From positions 1 to 47,889 of the forward strand of contig CANQNY010000005.1 of assembly GCA_947625335.1 (NCBI GenBank): 47,889 bases of DNA. The letters run 5' to 3'. Every line of letters begins with the position of its first letter. The first letter of the stretch is position 1. The notes beneath the pieces were generated by a model that was not told where the DNA came from, ran no database searches, and was given only the letters and a program-made list of their open reading frames with translations. Position numbers and translations under genes: made by a program. Of this stretch, positions 41,508 through 47,889 are shown piece after piece. Source of the stretch: an uncultured Clostridia bacterium. GTDB taxonomy: Bacteria > Bacillota > Clostridia > Oscillospirales > Ruminococcaceae.

Positions 41508-42572
41508 TTACAATTTCTCAATCCAGCCCATATCATCGGGTATCTTTCCGTACTGCATACCCGTCATGGTATCGTACAGGCGTTGAGTAAGCTTTCCTAT
41601 CTTGTTATTGCCAATCTCCATAACCTTGTCGCCCCAACGCAGATGACCTACGGGCGATACGACAGCGGCTGTTCCCGTGCCGAATACCTCGTCAAGTTTG
41701 CCCGCGTCGTAAGCGTCAGCGACTTCCTGAATGGAAATTCTGCGTTCGGTAGCCTTAATTCCCCACTTCTTGCAAAGCTCAAGGACGGATTTTCTCGTAA
41801 TTCCGCTTAAAACCGAACCTTGCAGCTGCGGCGTTACAACTTCTCCGTCGATAACGAACATAATGTTCATAGAGCCGACTTCCTCAATATATTTCTGCTC
41901 TATGCCGTCAAGCCAGAGAACCTGCGAATAATTCAGCTTGTGCGCGTCGTCCTGCGAATGGAGCGAGGCGGCATAGTTTCCGCCCGTTTTGGTAAAGCCC
42001 ATACCGCCGCGGACTGCTCTTACGTACTTAGTTTCAACGTAAATGGAAACAGGTTCCAGACCCGTGGAATAATAAGCTCCCGAAGGGCTCATGATTATCA
42101 TAAAGTAATACTTGTCGCCCGGACGAACGCCGAGGAACGGATCCGCCGCGAAAATAAACGGGCGGATATAAAGCGACGCGCCGTCGGTGTGAGGCACCCA
42201 GTCCTTGTCGACTTCAACCACGGTGTGCAGAGCCTGCAAAGCGTCCTCAACGGGTATTTCGGGAATAACAAGACGCTCGGCGGAGATGTTCATTCTCTTG
42301 AAGTTCTCGATAGGACGGAAGAACTGAATTGACCCGTCGGCGGTGCGGTAAGCCTTTAACCCCTCGAAGATCTCCTGCCCGTAGTGCAGCACCATAGCCG
42401 CGGGAGACAGCGAAATATCGCCGTAGGGGACTACTCTTGCATCGTGCCAGCCTTTCCCCGTATCATACTCCATAATAAACATATGGTCGGTGAAGATATG
42501 CCCGAAACCAAGCTTAGTTTCGTCTGCGGGCTTTGCCTTTGGGGCGGTAGTTTTCTCAATTCTGATTTCCAT
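41508..42572 (-). CDS. ilvE: branched-chain amino acid aminotransferase
   Basis: Last step of Val/Leu/Ile synthesis and first of their breakdown; PLP-dependent fold type IV. The 354-residue long (class II) form has FEGLKAYRTADGSIQFFRP, SLYIRPFIFAADPFLGVRP, the active-site Lys in MGFTKTGGNYAASL-type context (GGNYAASLHSQDDAHK), and IEEVGSMNIMFVI and GTAAVVSPVG. Promoter just upstream. Co-transcribed with the lipoprotein and glyS genes. Confidence 0.95.
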   Translation of the reverse strand: MEIRIEKTTAPKAKPADETKLGFGHIFTDHMFIMEYDTGKGWHDARVVPYGDISLSPAAMVLHYGQEIFEGLKAYRTADGSIQFFRPIENFKRMNISAERLVIPEIPVEDALQALHTVVEVDKDWVPHTDGASLYIRPFIFAADPFLGVRPGDKYYFMIIMSPSGAYYSTGLEPVSIYVETKYVRAVRGGMGFTKTGGNYAASLHSQDDAHKLNYSQVLWLDGIEQKYIEEVGSMNIMFVIDGEVVTPQLQGSVLSGITRKSVLELCKKWGIKATERRISIQEVADAYDAGKLDEVFGTGTAAVVSPVGHLRWGDKVMEIGNNKIGKLTQRLYDTMTGMQYGKIPDDMGWIEKL

Positions 42573-42641
42573 AGTAAATACCTTCCTTTTTATTCTGCGG
42601 GATCGAATTTCTCAATTCCGGATTTTACTTTTAACGAGTAT

Positions 42642-42670
42642 ATTTTACCACTTTTTTCCCCGATTGTCAA
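42642..42670 (-). promoter_or_regulatory. sigma-A promoter of ilvE
   Basis: On the minus strand, -35 TTGACA (42670-42665), 17-nt spacer, -10 TAAAAT (42647-42642). The leader is about 65 nt, too short for a T-box. Confidence 0.8.
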
Positions 42671-42691
42671 CAGAAAATTATCCTTATGCCG

Positions 42692-44722
42692 TTATTTAAA
42701 CTTCTCTTTAAGTTTCTTCTCGGCAATTCCGTAACTAAACGAGATAACAAGCAGCGTTATGCCGAAACCGATAAACAACAGCGTTCTTCCCATAGCGTCC
42801 ACGCCGCGGAAATCGAACAAAAACAGCTTTGCCGACGACAGCAGCACCAACGCCAGCCCAAATCTTCGCAGCACGGCGTTCATCTTCCAGAAACCTATGA
42901 CTATCCACACCACCGCGGTCGCAATGTAGATTATGCTTATAATGCAGTTTGTAAACGTCACAAAATCGTTTGTTCCGAGAACGGTCGTAAGCGTCGCGAT
43001 AGCGTAAGCCGAAACGATAAGTCCCGCGACTTTCGCGAATTTCGGAGCTTTTTCCTCGATTTGCAGGGTAATATCCAGCACCGCCAATACCGACACTACG
43101 TTTACGATAACCGTCACGATTATCAGCCCCACGCTCAGCATATTCGTGTCCGAGCTTGTGACGGCGTTTACCAAATTCGCCCACGACAGGCATATAAGCC
43201 CTATCCCGTAAAGCGTAAACGAGGACACGCTGCTCAAAATCTTCATATACTTAAGTTTCCCCGCCAAAAATCCGAGCAACATCCACATCGCCCCGCAAAT
43301 AAGCGCAGAACATGCCCATTTCTGCGCGCGGGTGTCAAACATATCCGGGAAGAGCGGGAGCAGTTTAGCCGAAATAAGGTATGCTCCGAGAATTCCCGTG
43401 TTGAAAAACACCAGCGAGGAATATACCTGAAAAAGCGTGCGGTCGGTTTTCTTTCTTGTGATAAAGAAAATCATAACGCCGATCCAAACGGCAATGTTTA
43501 TGGCAATTATGAGCAATTTTTCTTTCATAAACGTTGCCGGCAGGAACAACATCTCCGCAAATACAAACAGCACCCAGCCCCAGATTTTGAACAGCATGCG
43601 GTCGATAAATTCTCCCAGCACAAGCACCGCCAGAGAATAAATGTGAACTGCAGCATAGTACGCCGCAAAGGGCGCGTGCAGCATATCCAAAACCAGCATA
43701 AGTATCAGCAGAGCCGAGGCTAAGATTATGTTGAACATAACCGTCGCCACACGGCAGCGCGTTCCGAACCGCAGCGAGTACACCGCCGACAAAACCGCGC
43801 AGATAAGCAGCACCACCGCCAGAAAAATCACCGCCGAGGCGTTTCCTATGCCTTTAAACAGCGCGCCGAACGAGAATATCGTCAAAAATCCGAGAGCCAA
43901 CGCCATTGCGGCGGTTTCCCCGTCGGTCAAATGTCCGTCCGCCTCGACAGCGTTTAAAAGCGGCTCTGCGCAATAGCACACCGCGCAGCAAACGGCAAAT
44001 GTCACGGAAAGCGTTTCAACGCCGCCGTAAAGGTCAAATTTCGCCGTGCCAATGCCGAAAAGGGTCGTTATCTCGATAAAAGCCGTTGCCATACCGATTA
44101 TATATACTGCGGTGTAGCCGTATTTTCTCGCCGTAACGGCAACTATAAAATGCACCGCAATGAAAAATACCGACATAGCGCACAATCCCCCGAAATTCGG
44201 GTTGTAAAACAGCGGGATTATCGACAGCGCAGCCGTCACGATAAGCACCCCTTGCGACTTTGTAAACCGCGCCATTACAACGCCCACGGCAGCCGCGACT
44301 CCGCATGCCAGCGCCGCTCCCGCCGCGCTGTACACCTCAAATCCGAACCGCCCGATAAGCGTGCTTACAAAAAGCTCCGCCACGCCGCCGTAAATCAGCG
44401 CGTTTGCGAAGATGAGAGAGCCTTTTTTAAAGAAGACCGCCCCCACCACCAGCATAATAAATCCCACCGCCACAACCAACGCCATTCTCACGGCGGCGGG
44501 AATATACCCCTCCGACGCCGCCGAAAACGCGATAACGCTTGCGATAACGAAAATTACGCCTATCTTGCTTAAAAGATTAGTCGCGACAAACATTTCCCCC
44601 TTGGAAACCGCTCCGCGGGGCGGCGCGGGCGCGTTTGCCGGCGGCGTTTGCGGCATTTGCCGGTTTTGGTTGGTTTGCGGGAAATTGCCGTTATTATTGT
44701 TAAAATTGCCGTTATTGTCCAT
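42692..44722 (-). CDS. polytopic membrane protein, DUF2339-like
   Basis: A 676-residue protein with an Asn/Gln/Pro-rich cytoplasmic N-terminus (NNNGNFPQTNQNRQMPQ, then PPANAPAPP) and about eighteen hydrophobic spans, nearly without soluble domains. The first span block, LLSKIGVIFVIASVIAFSAASEGYIPAAVRM, and the general pattern fit the DUF2157/DUF2339 family of uncharacterised membrane proteins. The start has AGGAGATATT upstream. Function unknown. Confidence 0.7.
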   Translation of the reverse strand: MDNNGNFNNNNGNFPQTNQNRQMPQTPPANAPAPPRGAVSKGEMFVATNLLSKIGVIFVIASVIAFSAASEGYIPAAVRMALVVAVGFIMLVVGAVFFKKGSLIFANALIYGGVAELFVSTLIGRFGFEVYSAAGAALACGVAAAVGVVMARFTKSQGVLIVTAALSIIPLFYNPNFGGLCAMSVFFIAVHFIVAVTARKYGYTAVYIIGMATAFIEITTLFGIGTAKFDLYGGVETLSVTFAVCCAVCYCAEPLLNAVEADGHLTDGETAAMALALGFLTIFSFGALFKGIGNASAVIFLAVVLLICAVLSAVYSLRFGTRCRVATVMFNIILASALLILMLVLDMLHAPFAAYYAAVHIYSLAVLVLGEFIDRMLFKIWGWVLFVFAEMLFLPATFMKEKLLIIAINIAVWIGVMIFFITRKKTDRTLFQVYSSLVFFNTGILGAYLISAKLLPLFPDMFDTRAQKWACSALICGAMWMLLGFLAGKLKYMKILSSVSSFTLYGIGLICLSWANLVNAVTSSDTNMLSVGLIIVTVIVNVVSVLAVLDITLQIEEKAPKFAKVAGLIVSAYAIATLTTVLGTNDFVTFTNCIISIIYIATAVVWIVIGFWKMNAVLRRFGLALVLLSSAKLFLFDFRGVDAMGRTLLFIGFGITLLVISFSYGIAEKKLKEKFK

Positions 44723-44764
44723 AATATCTCCTTGTATGCCGTTGCTCCGGACTACTCATTAATA

Positions 44765-44793
44765 ATTATAACACACAACAGCCGAAATTTCAA
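44765..44793 (-). promoter_or_regulatory. sigma-A promoter of the DUF2339-like gene
   Basis: On the minus strand, -35 TTGAAA (44793-44788), 17-nt spacer, -10 TATAAT (44770-44765). Confidence 0.75.
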
Positions 44794-44844
44794 GTATTGC
44801 AGTTGATTTTCACCAAAAAAACATAATGATTTTGTAAAAATCCC

Positions 44845-44873
44845 TTGACTATTTTGCAATTTTGTATTATAAT
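44845..44873 (+). promoter_or_regulatory. sigma-A promoter of secDF
   Basis: -35 TTGACT (44845-44850), 17-nt spacer, -10 TATAAT (44868-44873). The leader of about 77 nt includes a GGCAA ... TTGCC stem around an AAGCTT core. Confidence 0.8.
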
Positions 44874-44956
44874 AGATAAATGTGATATTGTTTCTTGAGG
44901 GCAAAAAGCTTTTGTTGCCAAATTATGGAATGAAAAAGAACGGAGTGATAAAATCA

Positions 44957-47410
44957 ATGGTAGTATTAAACGGAATAAAACGTGAAAAGACAAGGATTAC
45001 AAAACCCGATTTCTTTATCGTTTTCTTTCTTATAATTGTCTTTACGGTGCTGTCCACGGCGGGCGTGCATACCTACTACGGAGATGTAAAAAGCTCGTGG
45101 ATATGGGGAATTGACGATATAAGATGGGGAATTGATATTCGCGGAGGCGTAAATGTGACGTTCGGAGTGCCAGAGGATTACGCGGCTGAACACGAAATCA
45201 CGGAAGAGGACCTGAACGCGGCGAAGTCGATTATCGAAACTCGTCTTGTCGATAAAAACATCAACGACTACGAGGTGTATGTCGATTCGGCGACAAACGG
45301 CATAATCGTGCAGTTCCCGTGGCAGGCGGACGATACCTCTTTCGACCCCGCAAAGGCGGTTCAGGAGATTGGCGAGACCGCAATGCTGACGTTCCGCGAA
45401 AAGCACGAGGTTGACGAGAACGGACTTCCGACGGGCGATACTGCGGATAATATCGTTCTCACGGGTTCGGACGTTGAAAAGGCGCAGGCGGGCTATGTAA
45501 GAACCGATGATAACTCGGGAACGTATGAGTGGATAGTTATGCTCGATTTGAAAAGTTCGGGCAAGGAGGCTTTTGCAGAGGCTACACAGCGGCTTGTCGG
45601 GGACACAATCTCCATCTGGATGGACGATATCTGCATTTCCTACCCGACAATAAACGAGCCTATTACCGACGGCAGCTGCCAGATTTCGGGTTCTTTCGAC
45701 GAGCAGTCCGCTCGCGACCTCGCGAATAAAATAAACGGCGGCGCGCTGCCGTTCAAGCTCGAAATCGAGAGCCTTTCCACCATTTCCCCCGTACTGGGTA
45801 CGGGTGCACGCGACGCTATGGCGCTTGCGGGACTTATCGCGTTTATTCTTATCGCGATTTTTATGATAGTGTACTACAGACTTCCCGGATTTGTGGCTGT
45901 AATTGCCCTTGCGGGGCAGGTTGCGGGTATGTTTGCGGCGATAACCGGATTTTTCGGGTTCAACGACGCGTCCTCGCTGACGCTGCCGGGTATTGCGGGT
46001 ATCATTCTTTCAATAGGAATGGGCGTTGACGCAAACGTTATATCAACGGAAAGAATTAAAGAAGAGCTGAAAAGCGGGCGCACGATAGACGGCGCGCTGA
46101 AAAACGGCTTTTCGCGCGGATTTACGGCAATTCTCGACTCCAACCTCACGGTTATTATAGTAGCCCTTATCCTTATGGCGGTGTTCGGAACATGGTTCGG
46201 CGCGACGACAGAGGGTACTGTATACTCGTTCGGCTACACGCTGCTTGCGGGCGTAATTATGAACTTCATAATGGCTTGCTGGGCAACACGCTTTATGACG
46301 ATCTCGCTGTCGAAGTTCAAATGCTTTAGAAAACCGTGGTTCTACGGCGTGTCCAAGAAAGAAATTTCGGGCGACATCGAAAAAGGCAAGGACACCGTTC
46401 AGAATATTGACGTTCAGGCGAAAACCAACGTCGATTTCGTCGGGAAACGCAAAATTTTCGTTATCATCTCTGCGGCGGCTGCCGTGCTTACAATAGTTCT
46501 CACTTTCGTTATCGGTGTGAATATTGACATTCGTTTCAAGGGCGGTACGATTGTAACCTACTCTTACGAGGGAGAAGTCAATACAAACGACATCAAGGCG
46601 GCAGTCGAGGACGTCGGCACTCCAAGGGCAACGGTTACCACGGGAACGAGTTTTACGGGAGAAATGAACACTATCGTTATCTCCTTTGCGGCGGACGAGA
46701 AAATGGACGATTATCTGCTGACGGCGGTGTCCGATAATCTCGCGAGAGAGTTCCCCGACAACAACATCGAAAACCTCGATACGACCAACGTTTCCGCGTC
46801 GGCGGGTTCGCAGTTCTTCATTTCCTGCCTTATTGCGGTAGTTGTGGCGTTTGTACTGCTGGTAATTTATATCGGGTTCAGATTTAGGAAAATCGGCGGC
46901 GTTTCGGCGGGCGTTATCGCGATACTCTGTCTGCTGCACGACGTTGTTATGACCTATGCGGTGTATGTCATAGGCGGAATGGCTCTTGATACCAACTTTA
47001 TGGCGGTAATTCTGACCTTGCTCGGCTATTCTATCAACAACACCATTATAATCTACGACCGCCTGCGTGAAAACAGGGCAAAACACGGCGGCAGAATGAC
47101 CGACCGCGAGCTTGTAAACCTCTCGATAAATCAGACGCTGTCGCGTTCGGTAATCACCACGGCGACCACCGTTACGGCGATGGTTTCGATAGTTATCGTA
47201 TGCTCGATGCTAGGAGTTACTTCAATTCTGTCGTTTGCTATCCCGCTTGCAATCGGTATGCTGGTAGGATTTTACTCCTCGCTGTGCCTTGCGGGTCCGT
47301 TGTGGATCTGGTGGCAGGAGCGCAAAGAGCGCAAATCGGGAAAAGCTGACAAGAACGGTAAGGGACGCAAGTCCGAAAAGCCCGCTGCTGACGCAAAACC
47401 CGAAGTTTAA
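44957..47410 (+). CDS. secDF: protein translocase subunits SecD and SecF, fused
   Basis: Uses the proton motive force to finish Sec export. The 817-residue protein joins SecD (1 to about 460) and SecF (about 485-780). SecD parts: TM1 (PDFFIVFFLIIVFTVLSTAG), IRWGIDIRGGVNVTFGVP, NKINGGALPFKLEIES, and GIAGIILSIGMGVDANVI. SecF parts: a second TM1, IDIRFKGGTIVTYSYEG, FISCLIAVVVAFVLLVIYIGFRF and LTLLGYSINNTIIIYDRLREN. The basic tail is KADKNGKGRKSEKPAADAKPE. I set the start at 44957 because GGAGTG is about 9 nt upstream; the earlier frame has no such site. Many Clostridia keep the genes separate. Confidence 0.95.
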   Translation: MVVLNGIKREKTRITKPDFFIVFFLIIVFTVLSTAGVHTYYGDVKSSWIWGIDDIRWGIDIRGGVNVTFGVPEDYAAEHEITEEDLNAAKSIIETRLVDKNINDYEVYVDSATNGIIVQFPWQADDTSFDPAKAVQEIGETAMLTFREKHEVDENGLPTGDTADNIVLTGSDVEKAQAGYVRTDDNSGTYEWIVMLDLKSSGKEAFAEATQRLVGDTISIWMDDICISYPTINEPITDGSCQISGSFDEQSARDLANKINGGALPFKLEIESLSTISPVLGTGARDAMALAGLIAFILIAIFMIVYYRLPGFVAVIALAGQVAGMFAAITGFFGFNDASSLTLPGIAGIILSIGMGVDANVISTERIKEELKSGRTIDGALKNGFSRGFTAILDSNLTVIIVALILMAVFGTWFGATTEGTVYSFGYTLLAGVIMNFIMACWATRFMTISLSKFKCFRKPWFYGVSKKEISGDIEKGKDTVQNIDVQAKTNVDFVGKRKIFVIISAAAAVLTIVLTFVIGVNIDIRFKGGTIVTYSYEGEVNTNDIKAAVEDVGTPRATVTTGTSFTGEMNTIVISFAADEKMDDYLLTAVSDNLAREFPDNNIENLDTTNVSASAGSQFFISCLIAVVVAFVLLVIYIGFRFRKIGGVSAGVIAILCLLHDVVMTYAVYVIGGMALDTNFMAVILTLLGYSINNTIIIYDRLRENRAKHGGRMTDRELVNLSINQTLSRSVITTATTVTAMVSIVIVCSMLGVTSILSFAIPLAIGMLVGFYSSLCLAGPLWIWWQERKERKSGKADKNGKGRKSEKPAADAKPEV

Positions 47411-47427
47411 CAGAAAATCATTTGAAA

Positions 47428-47462
47428 AGATCCGCTGCCTGTCTGCGACAGCGGGTCTTTGG
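47428..47462 (+). terminator. weak terminator after secDF
   Basis: AGATCCGCTG (47428-47437) pairs with CAGCGGGTCT (47449-47458, one G-U pair) and is followed by TTT and, after a gap, TTTT. Confidence 0.55.
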
Positions 47463-47488
47463 CATTTTGGGTATTTTTGGGAGGAATT

Positions 47489-47889
47489 ATGGCTTTTGAC
47501 GGGATAATTTTCGATATGGACGGGACGCTCTGGGACAGCGCGGAAAACGTCGCGGTTTCGTGGAATAATGCTGTCGGGGAGGACAGATTCACAGAAAAGG
47601 ATATAAAGGGCGTTATGGGAATGACCATGGTGAAAATCGCCGAGAAATTCTTCCCGGAAAAGTCCGAACGCGAACGCGGGGAGATACTCGAACGCTGCTG
47701 TGAGTTTGAAAACGAGTATCTGCGCCAAAACGGCGGGTACATCTACCCCGATACCGAAAGCACGCTTTGTGCGCTTTCCGAAAAGTACCCGCTGTTTATC
47801 GTCAGCAACTGCCAGGCGGGCTATATCGAGGCGTTTTTGGAGTTTTACATCCTTTCGCGGCTCTTTTCAAGCTTTTCTGGTGTGACAAT
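47489..47889 (+). CDS. HAD-family hydrolase (partial, runs off right edge)
   Basis: The frame starts with an ATG at 47489 after GGGAGGAAT and stays open to the end (133 codons). It opens MAFDGIIFDMDGTLWDS, motif I of HAD phosphatases, with the nucleophile Asp9 and Asp11. Motif II is present near the end of the visible part (LFIVSNCQAGYIEAFL). The cap after motif I is helical, like phosphoglycolate phosphatase/beta-phosphoglucomutase (C1 cap). Substrate not determinable. Confidence 0.85.
   Translation, partial: MAFDGIIFDMDGTLWDSAENVAVSWNNAVGEDRFTEKDIKGVMGMTMVKIAEKFFPEKSERERGEILERCCEFENEYLRQNGGYIYPDTESTLCALSEKYPLFIVSNCQAGYIEAFLEFYILSRLFSSFSGVT

Noticed and set aside
42573-42691. Possible T-box leader of ilvE
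   Set aside because: Only about 65 nt between the predicted start of transcription and the gene; no specifier stem or T-box sequence.
42686-43723. 345-codon open frame on the plus strand opposite the DUF2339-like gene
   Set aside because: Rich in His, Arg and Gln with no recognisable domain or ribosome-binding site. It mirrors a membrane-protein gene on the other strand, whose hydrophobic codons give such compositions in antisense.
46043-47086. 347-codon open frame on the minus strand inside secDF
   Set aside because: Antisense shadow of secDF, with low-complexity basic composition and no start signals.
1-47889. CRISPR arrays, insertion sequences, prophage genes, tRNA or rRNA genes
   Set aside because: None seen on reading both strands: no regularly spaced repeats, transposase-like proteins, tRNA-type cloverleaf stretches or rRNA blocks.

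Overview
The window looks like chromosomal DNA of an endospore-forming member of the Clostridia, most like the Ruminococcus/Oscillospirales group. This is a judgement from gene content and protein style, not from a search. Pointers are the unbroken S10-spc-alpha ribosomal operon in Gram-positive order, zinc-type S14, a KOW protein between map and infA, a GPR spore protease, one-domain-type YidC, an NPxTG sortase substrate, lipoproteins, and many near-consensus vegetative promoters (TTGACA-17-TATAAT).

Bases 1-16495 (minus strand) hold the translation superoperon: rpsJ-rplC-rplD-rplW-rplB-rpsS-rplV-rpsC-rplP-rpmC-rpsQ-rplN-rplX-rplE-rpsN-rpsH-rplF-rplR-rpsE-rpmD-rplO-secY-adk-map-KOW-infA-rpmJ-rpsM-rpsK-rpsD-rpoA-rplQ, closed by two tandem terminators. 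It starts from a promoter near 16.85 kb with a leader of about 330 nt. A RING-like protein gene runs off the left edge, and gpr lies just upstream on the same strand.

Bases 17.8-25.8 kb (plus strand) carry rpsT, a flavin split-barrel protein coupled to a large SUFU-domain protein, a lipoprotein, an HD-domain hydrolase, a DacF-type D,D-carboxypeptidase, and a membrane-fusion protein plus MacB-type permease pair with no ATPase beside it. A sortase-anchored WG-repeat surface protein faces away from a small XRE regulator (25.9-27.8 kb).

Bases 27.8-28.1 kb hold the most striking element. Two consensus promoters face each other across imperfect direct repeats and one bidirectional terminator. The minus transcript encodes a 28-residue single-span hydrophobic peptide whose ribosome-binding site is folded into a hairpin. 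The plus transcript is a ~77-nt RNA able to pair over 25 bp with the start region of that mRNA. This is the layout of a par/Fst-type type I toxin-antitoxin module; I recognised it from the sequence and know of no description of this copy.

Bases 28.1-31.7 kb are the rpmH-rnpA-yidD-yidC-jag cluster, here not next to dnaA. Then follow coaX with an ECF transporter S component, dprA with a GH13 enzyme, a 1035-residue c-di-GMP phosphodiesterase with two degenerate GGDEF domains, an intergenic cluster of TTTTCAAC repeats, ilvE-lipoprotein-glyS, a DUF2339-like membrane protein, secDF, and a HAD hydrolase cut by the right edge. I saw no tRNA or rRNA genes, CRISPR arrays, insertion sequences or phage genes.
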